Assembly: GCA_029961685.1 (NCBI GenBank)
Contig: JARWKL010000016.1
Coordinates: forward strand, 16,250,157 to 16,314,156
Source: Aristolochia californica
Lineage: Eukaryota > Streptophyta > Magnoliopsida > Piperales > Aristolochiaceae
Direction of reading: 5' to 3'
DNA: 64,000 nucleotides
This document shows positions 1-11,717 of the stretch, piece by piece (the first letter of the stretch is position 1; each line of letters starts with the position of its first letter). The translations under genes and the position numbers were made by a program. The notes under the pieces are model-generated. The model was not told the DNA's origin, did no database searches, and was given only the letters and a program-made list of their open reading frames with translations.

Positions 1-1154
1 TCCAAACCATCAACAAAAAGTTTATCATAATTCAAATGATCATGGCCACATAAGCAGATTTTGCAATAAAATCCAATCAGGACTAAAGGCACAGGATCTT
101 TCTCAACCCAAGATCAATGTGAAACTCCCGCAAATTAGAGAATTAGCTAGAGATGTGACACAGTACTCAAACAATATCAAAATCTGCCATCAATCGTCTA
201 ACTTTTGTCATTTAATTCAAATTTACTGTAAGAGCAACAACAATAGAACGCAAAAAACACAAGCTTTTAATACACACAACGATCACCAAGAAATAAGTTG
301 AGCACGTTATGATTTAAACTTCATTTACTTACAGCCAGGGGATGATTATGATACACATTATAAAAAGAAAGTTTCACATAAAATTAGAAAATTCAGATTG
401 AATTAGTTTGGGATCTGCTAAAGGTGTATCTGAATTTAATGATCATATTTTATTTTTTGCAATTATTTAAACTACAACTTATGATGTTAAGAATACAAAA
501 TCCATTAAGAAGAACATGGAAATTGTTGGTGGTCTTCAACGATCATAAGAGAACTAAGAATGAACCATGTAGGTGCTATTTAACCCCACAAGAGTTTTTC
601 TGTTTCTTTCTTTTCTTTTTTTTTGGTTAAAACCATACTAGCTTTGAAAAGTGAAAACATATAAATACTTTTAAAAAAGTCAAACTCTTGATATACCATT
701 ATAAGTCTTACGAATTTTTTAGTACCATTTAATGTACAAGAACTGTCATATAATTTAATTTTGAAAAAACTTTGATACAAGCACCTTTCAAGCCCTATGG
801 AATTAAAAACTCACAATTTCAGTTAAATAAGGGTCCAAAGCTTTTCAATGTGCCTGTTTTGTGCTCAGTAATAATGTAAGGGGTGGGATGGGGCAGCAAA
901 TCATGGTTGAACTGATACACCTTTCAGGTTTTCCAGGTGTGTTAGACTCCCCCAATGCTAATTGATCTGCTCTAGCCTCTGGGGGGTCCCTATCAGGCCA
1001 GTAACTGGCTCCTCTGGACCATCTGTTATACATTGATCTAGACAGCTCATACTGCTTCATTAACAATTTAATCTGAGGAAGACTCGAAGGGTGAAAGGTT
1101 GGAAAGAGATCATCCTATATCATCAAACCCTCAATATGTCCATTAGTATGGGTT
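1..1154. other. Region beyond the VPS20 exons, no gene recognised
   Basis: AT-rich sequence with only short open frames and no family I recognise. If VPS20 has a short terminal exon after the donor at 1186-1185, it should lie here or left of the window, but I could not identify it. An open frame on the minus strand at 845-1066 has no recognisable domain and looks like chance or repeat sequence. Confidence 0.4.
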
Positions 1155-4100
1155 TCAATCAAAGCTCATAAGGGGTTCACATGTACCTTTTTCTCTACTA
1201 TGCGCTTGAGAAGCATCTTTCACTTCATATGAATCAGCAGTGTGGACAACCGGCTTATTTGTAGGCACATCAGGAAGCACCAAATTTTCACTAGCCTCAT
1301 CATCCTCAAGTATCTCAGCCTTCTCCAATGATTCGGTGACTTTAGAATTCACAGAAGCTTGGGGTAAATCTTGAAGAGTGATCTACACAAAAAGACAAGA
1401 AAGGCAATCATTTTCTTACACAGAAACAACAGAAATGAAGCTTAGCATACAGTGATGACATCTCAATAGCAAAAGCAGAAACTTAGAGATCCCCCCCAGT
1501 CCAAAAAGTGGAAATAGAATTTTTTTGATCAATTAAAAAATAAAAAACTGAAAGGCATCATGGAAGACAAAAGTACACACACTCAGTACCTCGGTTTCCA
1601 GGTCTTCAAATTCTGCCAAAACTTCTTCTTCATCTTCTGCAGATAGCTTCTCCCCCAAGATTGCATTAATTTCCTTCAACAACAGATGTGATTGTGAACA
1701 TCAGCAATGAGTATAATAAGCAAATAGAAAAGCCAAAAGATAGGAAACAAATACATTTCAGGGAAAACCAGTAGCACAAAACATACAATAAGGAAGCTCA
1801 TTATTAGTCTTCTGTTATATTTACATTTCCAAACAAAGCCAATCAAAAGAATAATATACTTATGGTCCAATGCTCATATTATGCCCTAACCTTTCCAGCT
1901 CCTGGGCCATGCAAAATGAGCCACACAGTTTGTAACCAAGTTTTGGCATGTTGAAAAAGATCAAGAGCTTCCACTATCATCATCAAAGGCTTTGTTCAAA
2001 ATTCTTGAGGAAAAATACATGAATATGACTTGTTGAAGAGAAAATATGGAAGAGTCTTACATGACTCTCATAGCAAGAAATCTCACAGAGCCAAAATTAA
2101 TATGGTGGAGTCTTATGGGGGTCTCATAGGAGGAGGTCTCACAAAAGAGTCTTAATTAAAGATGTTTTAGTTATGTTAATCTTCTATTTATGTTCAATTA
2201 TTCAATTGTTCTGGGACTTATCTTTTAGTGTTTAACTTTGGGTATAACTGGGACAAGGATAGTTTAATTGTAATGGGACTCAACTAGTTTCCTTTATTAC
2301 AAATAGAGGCCCATTATACTTAAATTAGAACAAGTCAGTGAAATTTTGCTCTTTTCCAGAAATTCAACATAACTATTCTTAGAAAAATACAGGAACAACA
2401 CAAACAATCATAAGGATTAGAGCTTTATAAAACTTTATTGGGGTCTGTCAACATTGATACCCATATCCACAAATATGCTATAGAATGTCATGGTGACTAA
2501 AATCAATATTTCAATGAATTAAATAAGACTGAAAGACTTACATCTTGATATGCTTTTGCCTCCTCTGTTTCATCCATCAGCCTTTGCACATCTTCCAATT
2601 TGATTTCACTTTGTATCGCTTTCATAGCTTCATTGCCTGCTTTTAGGCTCTCAAATACAGCTTTCTGCTTGCTTGACAGCTCAATATCTGCCAACTAAAT
2701 GAATTTATGATGTTAACACCAATTAAGAAAAGAAACAGAGAGATAAAGGTTAAAAGACAAAAAACAACACTTCCTATAGAGAAAAAATGGAATAAATGCA
2801 AATAAAATTAATATTTCCAAGTTGCTATAGAAACACATACTTGTTGCTCAACATTGATGAGCCAAGAATCAACTTGCTTCAGTAATTCTTCCTGTGTCTT
2901 CTTCTTCTTCAATGCAAGTAGAGCCCTGTCTTTCTTCTTATCTCGAATTAAATCTCTTGCTGCCTGCTTCTCTGCTTCAATAACCTTATCGAGCTAGAGT
3001 GTCCATGCAAAAGAATTTAAAGTATCAATGCAACGACATCCACCAAGGTTTTTGACTCCTCATATATGCAGTTAACACAATCAACTTTTTTTTTTACACT
3101 ATGAACTCAATTTGTTTTTTGGACAAGCACTATGAACTATCATGAACGACCGCTGAAAATACTTCTGTACATGAGCAGCTCGTGTAGGCACAATAGAAAT
3201 TTTTAGACTCCTCTCAAATGACATAGTACGTAACACTAATGATCAAAAAATTGCTGAAAATTATGAGGACATACTAAGCCATCTCAAACAATTTAAGATT
3301 TATGAAAAAACGAAGCAGAAAACGAAAGAGACAGACTGAAAAGACAGCAGCTCATTTTTTTTGGAAAGTCACTTTTTAAGTTGTGCATATTTGGTTGCTT
3401 CAAGACTGGCTTTCTGCAAGTTAACAAGAATCAGGACCCTGATGGTCCAGCAGCAGAATTAGCCTGATTGTGCCACTTCTCATCCTATCCCTTCTCAAAA
3501 TATCTTGTCCTTCTTCCTCTTGCCTTCACATGAATAATTCAGAAATTACTGACCCTACATCTACCTAACTTTGAAAAAACACAGAGGTGAACCTTCATGT
3601 TCCATTTCCATTCACCCAACAATTCCAATCTTCCATTGATTAAGATGGAGCACTTTCCACTTCCACATCTTCAATCAGAAGATTTCGACTACTTAATGAG
3701 GGATGCTTATAGAGAGAGTTCGGGAAATGGATGGCAGAATTTTGCTGTATCTTCTAGATTTTACTCTAAAAGCAAACCCTGCTACCTCCACTAAAAATTA
3801 CATTTTGACATTTATTTTGAAGTTTTCTTTTACACAAAATTAGATGTAGTTACTCAAAACTGCACTCTAATAGAACCTCATCCCTACCAATTGATGAACA
3901 AGTCAATAAAATAGTTATGTTAGCTCATCTGAAGAGGAAATGTGGCTTCAAGTGGAGCCCAAATTAAAACAAGCAGGTAAAATTACTACTCAACTCTAAT
4001 TAGCTTTTCTGATCATGTTACACATACCCACTAGATCTGCTTCCAACCAATAGGCTCTTCATACCCACTGTCTTAGTGTATTTTTCCTTTTTATTTTTTA

Positions 4101-5177
4101 ACTTAAGTGGCAATAAATGGAAGAGCCACAAAAGTTGCCAAAAGAACTTTAAAAGAAGAAGAAGAAGAAGAAGAAGAAGAAGAAGAAGAAGAAGAAGAAG
4201 AAGAAGGAGAAGGAGAAGGAGAAAGCCTCCGTTGGCTTCACAAACTTGACCTGCTTTGGCATAAACAAACTCCATATCACATCTCAATCCACATGAGAAA
4301 CATTTGATGCATAATCACTATAAGCACCTAAGCAGCTAACTGGTTGCCTGACTAGTTTATGCAATGTCATGTTGAATGGAGCAAGCAATAGAATAACAAC
4401 ATCAACTAAGACATAGATGGTCAAATAGTACAATTATTTCTCTTGCCATCTCTTTACTAGCAGTTTCTTTGTCTTCATTCACCAATTATCTTTAGTTAGG
4501 GCAATATGTAACCATTATGGGTAATTTAGCCCCTCACGCCTATGAAACCAGGAGAGAAAAAAGGAAGTATAGGCTTACATATTTTACTCTTGACCATATT
4601 GAGGCATCTTCCATGCAATTGAAAATTTTCTTTCAACTCAACAATGACAGTTAAGACATCAATAATGAATTAGGATTCTCACTTTTTTTATAAAGAATTA
4701 GGATTTTTACTGCCCACAGGAGTTCTGCTAATGTTTCTTGAGCACTCCACTAAGACCTTGATTATAGCAAAGCTGACAATAACAAATTTGATGAAGAAAA
4801 ACAAATCATTTGAAGCACTATTCGCTAAATACGAGGGAACAGATAACTTTTACCAATGTCGCAACAATCTAAAGTATGAATTTATCAATTTTCTGCTAAA
4901 CAATATACCCTTTTCTTTCGTTAATGTGCTCTAAATAATAATAAAATTCAATAAGTAATCCATGAAAAAATTATTCAGATACAGCTTCACAAACGTTAAT
5001 GAATGAGCAGACAATGTCTCATTGATTGTATATGTTAAGGAAAGATAAAAGAAGAATTAAAAGAATGAACCAAACCTGCTGCTGGTATTGACCAAGCTTA
5101 CGCCGCTGAGTTTTAAGAGACAGAATCGCACGGTCTACTTCAGTGATTTTTGGTTTCTTGACAAACAGATTGCCCAT
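1155..5177 (-). CDS. VPS20: Vacuolar protein sorting-associated protein 20 (ESCRT-III, CHMP6-like)
   Basis: VPS20 nucleates ESCRT-III polymers on endosomes, linking ESCRT-II to cargo sorting into multivesicular bodies. Exons on the minus strand: 5177-5076 (34 codons), 2993-2841 (51), 2694-2542 (51), 1673-1590 (28) and 1382 downward, all phase 0 with GT-AG borders. The start gives [17 protein letters not shown], the N-myristoylation-type Gly2 start of plant VPS20. Next come the basic, coiled alpha1-alpha2 region ([10 protein letters not shown]), the acidic alpha4-5 region ([18 protein letters not shown]) and the DLPDVPT-like motif ([10 protein letters not shown]). Exon 5 either reads through to a TGA at 1155 (239 aa) or is spliced at a GT at 1186 into a last exon I did not find. 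Intron 1 holds a GAA/TTC microsatellite and intron 3 an LTR. Identity is firm; the C-terminus is not. Confidence 0.9.
2031..2369 (+). mobile_element. Solo LTR of a copia-type element in VPS20 intron 3
   Basis: The block starts TGTTGAAG and ends TTCAACA, matching the classical TG...CA termini, and is 339 bp long. It is flanked by TGACT (2026-2030) and TAACT (2370-2374), a 5-bp target duplication with one mismatch. The same LTR, recognisably aligned from end to end, occurs at 31433-31767, where it is followed by a tRNA-Met-type primer-binding site. No internal retrotransposon sequence is attached here, so it is a solo LTR left by LTR-LTR recombination. It lies antisense to VPS20. Confidence 0.85.
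4154..4224 (+). repeat. GAA/TTC trinucleotide microsatellite in VPS20 intron 1
   Basis: About 17 uninterrupted AAG units (4154-4206) are followed by mixed GGA/AGA units. In the sense of the VPS20 transcript this is a TTC tract. It generates false open frames of poly-Glu on the plus strand and poly-Leu on the minus strand. Confidence 0.95.
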
Positions 5178-5229
5178 AGTTGCTCCAACTAGATTCTCTC
5201 TTTTTTGTTCTTAAAAGGGAAAAAAGCCG

Positions 5230-5457
5230 GACAACGAAATTCTTGCATATATTCTTCTGAGTATTTCCATGCCAATGAAAACAAACATACAGGGTGAGTT
5301 TTCACAAGCTCAAACAGCAAGCATAGATCTCAAACTCAGTTCAGACAACGAAATTCTTGCATATATTCTTCTGAGTATTTCCATGCCAATGAAAACAAAC
5401 ATACAGGGTGAGTTTTCACAAGCTCAAACAGCAAGCATAGATCTCAAACTCAGTTCA
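5230..5457 (+). repeat. 114-bp tandem duplication upstream of VPS20
   Basis: Two copies (5230-5343 and 5344-5457) are essentially identical over their full length, each containing an ATGCCAATGAAAACAAAC stretch. The near-identity implies a recent duplication. The copies encode the same peptide in one frame, which explains an apparent repetitive open frame there, but nothing suggests it is translated. Confidence 0.95.
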
Positions 5458-6134
5458 AATTACACTAACTTGGCCAAGTTGACTTGGATCAATAACACAA
5501 TTGAGTAACTTTTTTAAAAATCGGTCACTAGATTTGTCAATCAAATTTGTCCTGGACAAATTATAAGTACAACAAAAAAGACTGTACAAGAAACATACTA
5601 ACACCTAAAAATTTAAGAATACAGCAACTAAATGAAATAAGAGCACTGAGAAGAGAATTTCTGAGAAATAAAACTATTAAAACATAACAAATAAATGAAA
5701 TAAGTACCAGAATTCTAATAAGCTTAGGAAGCCAAGGATAGAGATACTACTGCATGGAACTTCTTTCCAAGAATTATAAGATTGATGATGGCCAAAGCCA
5801 CCCACTGAGGGGTATAAAATATTCACAATCTCTAAAACACCAAGAACCATAAAACCTTAAGACCCATAAAAAATTTAATAGATTTAGTAGAAGTAAAGGA
5901 TTTTTTTAACATTTTTTATTTTGAAATGTCAAGGATTTTTTAGCATAATATACTGATTTTTAAATTGAGTACAGCAGAAAAAATAATTTAGTTAAACTAT
6001 AATAGAAATAAAATGCAAAGAGCCCACAGGCACACATTCGAGATTTCAATGCAATTTTTAGTACACAAGAGAAAAAAAAGGAAAAGGAAAGAAAGGACAT
6101 AGGTATTTAAAAGAATTTAAAACTCAGTACAGAA

Positions 6135-7975
6135 AATAGGCCTAGTGGATATAGGTGTGATTCAGAATAAATTCTCATGGACAAATGGAAGTTGGGGTTC
6201 ATAGGTGAGAGTGGGGAAGCTGGATAAGGTACTAGATGCCCCTAGCTGGATAACAAATCGTCTCAATGCTGAACTACTAGCCCTCCCAAGAACAAATTTT
6301 GATTATAACAAAATAGGTAGATTTGAAGCAATACAGATGAAACCCTATAATTTTTAGGAGACTTTTTTAGGAGCTTGGAACAGTGTCTCAAACTCATATG
6401 GCATTTACAACATAAGCAATGATCATGGAGAAATTAGAGAAAGTGAAAACGATGTCAAAAAAATGGAACATAGACATTAAAATGGAAAGTTTGAAAAAAG
6501 GGATCAAGAGCACTACAGACCAAATAATGAGAAATCCATAAAATAGAAACTAGATGAAACAGATAAAGAACTTATAAAAGAGCATTACAAATTGATAAAA
6601 ATGACACAAATTGACCAGTTTTTGAAAAAGCAAGACTATGTTTTTAATGTGTGATGAAAACTCAAGATATTTTCATACTAGGGTAACCAAGAGCAAAGCC
6701 ATACACAGCATTAATAGATGTGATAACAAAAAGGAAAAACAAGCAGAGAAACAAGAAAATAGAAATCATGTGGGATGACTATGTTCCTCTTGCTGTTGCT
6801 TTGGAATGAAACTCGCCTTTTTTTTAAAAAACAAAGTAGAAATCATCGACTCATGGGAAGATGAAGCAGGTCAAAAACTAAGCAGAGAAAAGACAGAAAT
6901 ATCTTACTCTGCAATGAAAACAGAGCAGAAACAAGAGAAACTAAAAATATTCTGAAATACAAGACAAAAGAGTGCCTACGGAGGTCTAACAGGATTCATA
7001 TACCAACTAGGAAGATTACAGTCCAAATACCAAAGCATGACGGAAAAATAGAAAACAAACTAAATGAGTGTAAAAGTAAATTCCTACCGATAGCGGGAAG
7101 GCTCACACTAATCAAATTGGTATTACCACCAATACCTTTACCCACAAGTTGTTTCAGATGCTTGGCTAAAGCATTATCAGAAAGTAGATAAATTATGTAG
7201 AATTTTTTTAAGTCCAGACAAAGATAAAAGAAAATGCATCTGATGAGCTGGAAAGCAATCTGTAGACCATACGAGGAGAGGGATCTGGGGATAAGAGGTA
7301 CAGAAAAAATTTTAAAAGTACTTCTATGATTAATATTTTACGACAGGCAAAGTCTATGATTTAGGATAATAAGAAATTGTGGAGAAAATAAACGAAACAC
7401 TTCAGTAGCATGGAAGATGGAAGAGTATGAAAAAGGAAGTGTCAACTATTAACTTAGGAGGATGGTGATTTGCAATGGGATGCACACTGTATTATGGCAA
7501 GATAGATGGTGTTCTCAAGATAAAACTTTAAAGGAATTGTTTAGAACATGGATGGATCCAATAAACAAAAAATTTAGACTCATTACTGATAGAAGGGAAA
7601 AGGAGATAGAACAAAACTCACATCTTGGATACTTTGGATCTAGGTGAGGCTACTGGCAGTGAATTTTCAGCAATATAACCTCTCAAACCATCCAGTGTCA
7701 CAGCTGGAAACAATTGGGAAGTTTACTATTGAAAGTACGTATAATAATTATAACCATTCAAGACATTATGGATATTGTTTCATATTTTAATTGTACTTGG
7801 AATCATGTTTCCATCATCAGCTAATCATCAAGCTGACTCTTTAGCTTAGGAGGGGTGACCATTCAATCTCTCATTATTTTGGGTCCCCCCGATTTAAATT
7901 ATGCTCTCCACAGCCTTTGGCCTTTGGAATAAAATTTCAGCTTCTTCAAGAAAAAGAAAAGGGATAATCTCTTTA
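6135..7975 (+). mobile_element. Decayed L1-type LINE (endonuclease end, RT, RNase H scraps)
   Basis: Translated on the plus strand with many stops and frameshifts. The end of the endonuclease domain is visible at about 6150 (IGVIQNKFSWTNGSWGS), followed by linker and reverse-transcriptase-like stretches and the C-terminal segment near 7462-7640 (VLWQDRWCSQD). A fragment resembling the RNase H tail (SSANHQADSLA) is at about 7815. The 3' end runs into an A-rich AAGAAAAAGAAAAG. It is opposite in orientation to VPS20 and probably sits in its leader intron. No intact frame remains. Confidence 0.7.
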
Positions 7976-8220
7976 CTTCAACAATCATATCATAGTAATT
8001 CCACTCAACTATCAAATGACATATTTATCACTTTGTCAACAGGTTGATGGCAAGATTCCACTCCCAAGTAGATATGACTCCCGTAGGATTGGAAGAACTT
8101 GTTGTTAATTATAACATGCAGTGTAAGGTCTTAGATTCAAATCTCACAAGGGGGTATCAGCTGGGGTGGGTGAGTGGGTGTGTGGGTGTGGGGGAAGGGT
8201 GTGTGTGAAGAGAAGAGTGA

Positions 8221-8289
8221 GTTGGGCAGACATTATAGGTTTTCATATGGAGATTATAGGTTGGGCAGACATTATAAGTTTTCATATGG
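8221..8289 (+). repeat. 30-bp direct repeat, period 39
   Basis: The string GGGCAGACATTATA followed by GTTTTCATATGG occurs twice, at 8221-8250 and 8260-8289, with one difference. A GT/GGGTG-rich low-complexity stretch precedes it (8160-8210). Confidence 0.85.
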
Positions 8290-8989
8290 ACATTGTGTGT
8301 GAAGCTCAAAAGTTTTACCAGTGCGTGGTTTTGGAGAATTTTTTCCTCCAATGGATAAAAATGGCAAAGAGGCAGAAAAATCTAGTAAAGTTGCCACTTC
8401 AGTTCACTATCTGGCTTGGAAAGTTTCCAATGTTCTAAGGAGAGAAGTCTAGTAAAGTTGGAACTTCAGTTCTCAAATAAAAGAAAGCAAGTTAAACGAT
8501 AGGTGAAATACTTGCCGCGAGATAGGCAAATATGTTCTCAAACAGAAGAGAAAAGGATGTATATTAGGATTTTAAGGGGAATCTGAAGCAGAAAGGAAAA
8601 CCCAAAAAAGAGTATTCCAGGACCACATCTCTATGCGTTAAAGGATAGAAATCCAGAGCAGATAGTTAAAGATCGCCCAACTGTACTTCATGAAGCATTG
8701 AATTCGATAAGAGGAAACACAGCACGATCAGACGTTTGAAACCGGAAAAACGCCCTTTTTAGAGGAATGAAACAAAACAATAAAAAATCAAAAGACACAT
8801 CTTTACAGGTAACGAATTGATTGAAATTCTTGGAGCAACAAAGAAAAAATGAAAGCACAACGACGAAATTTCCAATAAGAGGTGGACCAGCATAATCGGG
8901 ACATACAGGAGAAGAGATCTTAGTATCATAAAACGCTTACTCACCGTAATTCTCTACCGTCGCCGTTGCAGTCGGCTTCTGAATGATCG

Positions 8990-9935
8990 ACCCTCCTCGC
9001 TACCGCAACTATACGATGTCCACAACGCTGATGTTAATAGATGCCTTCATCGAAGAGTCTTCTCCGCGAAGAAGACCTCTTTCGGGAGGAATTGTCGTTC
9101 CGCTAAGAGTTGTGATACATAAAAAACGGTCTGTGTTAAATTTAATTATGAGTTTGCTAGATGCACATGCAACGTCACAGGTAAAATTTTAACTCTGACG
9201 TGGCAGCGGAGGTGGAAATCTTAATAATGTCTCGTCAGCAAACTACACCCCCTTTTTTTCCCCATTTTTCTCTCCCCTAAAAATTCCTGGTTTCCCAATA
9301 GTTAGTCGTAGCATATCTTTCCACCTAAATTTAGCCATTCCTACACCTAAACAACTATCGTATAGTTTGCAACCATTTGATTCTTTTGCCTTCTTCTCCA
9401 AAAAAAACAATTCTTCAAAATCGCTTCATCTGCCTTTCTGCCAGTGAAATCCCTACCATCTCTTCCTCTTTCCTTTCTCCTCTACTCATGTGACGCCTTT
9501 GATCCACGCTACATTGACGATCTTGTCATACCCAAAATCGATCGCTCCGTCTTCAATGAGATCAATGAAAACCACAAGCAAACCTCTCATGCCCTTCGGC
9601 TTGTTAAAATCATCGAGCTCATGCCCTTCGGCTTGTTAAAATTGTCGAGCGCCATCTCCCGTCACTCGACATCGTCATCACCTCCTTCCCGAGCGTGCCA
9701 CCTTCATTCCCTCAACTCCTAACTCTGTCACGGGAGGTTGAAGACGACATGCACTTGAAGTTGAAGACGAAGCACGCGCGTCCTTAAGTGAACGACAAAT
9801 GTGAATTTCACATGCGTGAGAAAAAAAAACTCACTGTCTTTGACTTACCTATCTTATGCACGTCGACTCGGTCAGATCAATCACTATGTCTGGTCATGCA
9901 AGCTGGTGTTAGTCGCCTAACAACCTTGACTGACC
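8990..9935. other. Intergenic sequence upstream of VPS20, no gene recognised
   Basis: The left part is the likely promoter side of VPS20 (transcribed leftward). A 31-bp imperfect tandem repeat is visible at about 9589-9650 (ATGCCCTTCGGCTTGTTAAAAT twice, split by ten bases). The open frame at 9444-9722 has no recognisable domain. Part of this stretch may be the eroded 5' part of the copia gag seen just to the right. Confidence 0.4.
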
Positions 9936-9939
9936 AACC

Positions 9940-10221
9940 ATGACTATCAACTTAGGTGTTTCAACTTACACCAACCGGCCTCGATCTCGTCTGTATCTTG
10001 GGTTTTGTCAGATTTATGGCATCCAAGGTCACTCGGCTAAGCGATGTCCATCATTTCAACTAGTATCAATCCAACCAACCAATATAGGATTTACACCTTT
10101 TCATACTTATGCAACACCACGACAGCACTCACGAACTCATTATGTTGCTAATGCCACCTCCAACAATCTAGCTTGTTGCTTGACGTTATTCCTTCACAAA
10201 GATGTCGAGATCTTCGTATAA
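9940..10221 (+). pseudogene. Copia gag fragment with broken zinc knuckle
   Basis: The frame contains CQIYGIQGHSAKRCP, the CX2CX4HX4C nucleocapsid knuckle of plant copia gag, with the second cysteine replaced by tyrosine. Sequence on either side is Gln/Pro/Asn-rich, as is usual downstream of this knuckle. No protease or polymerase follows, so it is an isolated remnant. Confidence 0.6.
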
Positions 10222-10922
10222 AGAGCGCTAGAAAAAAGATTAAATTTTAACATATCTTAAAAACATACCGAAGTGTGAGTTCATTATGCTGAAGAGTTAT
10301 AGCTTCAGTTCTAAAGGGGCTAAATCGTTATGTTCTGAAAAATAGCAAGTTTTTCGATCCTTGCCAGGTTGCCAAAATCCTCTTGCTTGTTTTGGATATT
10401 GGTATTGAAACAGTTGAAAATGGATGCCATAAATCCTTCGAGTTGATTTTTCCTCTTTATTCCTTGTAAACCAATTACATATTGTCTTCACTAACGGTAC
10501 ATAAAACGGATTAGCCTATTTGTATACGACATGTTATTGGGTCTAATATACGATGTATGGAGTATTTTTAAATTGGGTTATCTATTATGATAACCATTTG
10601 AGATATGATGAATTTTTTTTATATAATAAGGCTATATTTATCAAATAAATATTTAATGTCTCTTATTTTTAAAATAAAAAAATTCTTTATTGGAGAACCT
10701 TTATTTTGTAGTTTCACTCGGTGAGCTCTTTCAAAGACGAAGTTAATCAAATACACACTAGAGGTAGCCTCTTGCACGGGAAGAGTTGTTTTTAGGCTTC
10801 CAAGAGTCATGCCAATAGCTACCTTCTCTTCGTTATCTTCTCTTCTTGGAAGACTTATCAACTAGGTAGTTCACTTCTATTTTCTTATATTCGTGTCGGC
10901 GGATATATTAAGCAAGTATAAT
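10222..10922. other. Intergenic sequence, no gene recognised
   Basis: Two short minus-strand open frames (10297-10491 and 10619-10861) show no known domain. Sequence is AT-rich. The last five bases (ATAAT, 10918-10922) are the left target-site copy of the copia element that follows. Confidence 0.4.
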
Positions 10923-11337
10923 TGTTAAGTTGTGGAGCCTAATTAACGCCTTATGTTGAGTTGGTTGCGGATAGATGAAATATTGATTGTTGTTTCATTA
11001 ATAGCAGTTTAGAAATTTTATTCTTGTATCTTTGTTGCCCTAATTTTTCTTTATAATTGAGCGGTACCGCTATTAGGATTTGATCATCTTAATCCGAGGA
11101 GCATCTTGAGTTGCAGCCCGAGAGGTTAGAGATAAATACTTGTAAGTGTGTGATTTCTCTTGTAAATTATTTCATCTTCATAATGGATTACTACAGCGAC
11201 GGAAGACAAGACGTAGTCTCACCTTGAGGCGAACTTATATAAATCTTGTTGTTTGTTTTCGAGCTTGTTTTTCCTTTCTTCCGTGATTATTATTATTGTT
11301 CTCGTTAGTTTGAAATTAAGGCATTTAATTTCTAACA
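10923..11337 (+). repeat. First 5' LTR of the copia element
   Basis: 415 bp, TG...CA ends. It shares long stretches with the LTRs at 11338-11682 and 16216-16706, including ATTTCTCTTGTAAA and TCACCTTGAGGCGAAC. It lacks the C/G-rich block found in the 3' LTR (about 16265-16345). Confidence 0.85.
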
Positions 11338-11682
11338 ATTAACGCCCTATGTTGAGTCAGTACTTGTATAGCGGTTGCCCTAATTTTTCTTTCATAAGTG
11401 AGGATCGCCACTATTAGGGTTTTATCATCACAAACAAGGGCTTTGAGTTTCAGCCCCCGAGATGTTAGAGAAAGACAACTGTAAGTGTGCGATTTCTCTT
11501 GTAAACTATTTCATCTTCATAGTGGATTACTATAACAAAGCGGAAGACAGAACATAGTCTCACCTTGAGGCGAACCTGTATAAATCTTGTTGTTTGTATT
11601 CTTGTGCTTGTTTTTTTTCCTTCTTCCGCGATTATTATTATTGTTCTCGTTAGTTTAGAATTAGGGCGTTTAGTTCCTAACA
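11338..11682 (+). repeat. Second, 5'-truncated LTR directly abutting the first
   Basis: This copy lacks the first 19 or so bases of the LTR and an internal stretch, and ends in CCTAACA just before the primer-binding site, so it is the functional-position 5' LTR. Two LTRs head-to-tail with no spacer are unusual and suggest unequal recombination or insertion at the LTR edge. Confidence 0.8.
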
Positions 11683-11717
11683 AGTGGCATCAGAGATTTG
11701 GTTTGTGATTGAGAGCA

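Larger units (their letters stand above)
5178..8945 (-). other. Probable 5' leader intron of VPS20 (intron 8944-5210)
   Basis: Reading the minus strand upstream of the VPS20 ATG there is a good acceptor, a pyrimidine-rich run ending in AAG at 5212-5210, only about 30 bases before the start codon. A strong donor (ACG then GTGAGTAAG) lies at 8944-8936. This fits a non-coding first exon ending at 8945 and a leader intron of about 3.7 kb, which would contain the tandem duplication and LINE listed separately. It is inferred from splice signals only. Confidence 0.4.

Noticed and set aside
845..1066. Minus-strand open frame beside VPS20
   Set aside because: No recognisable domain, and the reading does not join VPS20 exon 5 in frame; probably chance or repeat.
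4018..4307. Open frames with poly-Leu (minus) and poly-Glu (plus)
   Set aside because: Both are translations of the GAA/TTC microsatellite.
8100..8160. Possible tRNA gene or SINE because of a box-B-like stretch
   Set aside because: No box A at proper spacing and no cloverleaf; kept only as a remark in the SINE finding.
9444..9722. Open frame before the copia gag fragment
   Set aside because: No convincing gag similarity and it contains a tandem repeat; not called as a gene.
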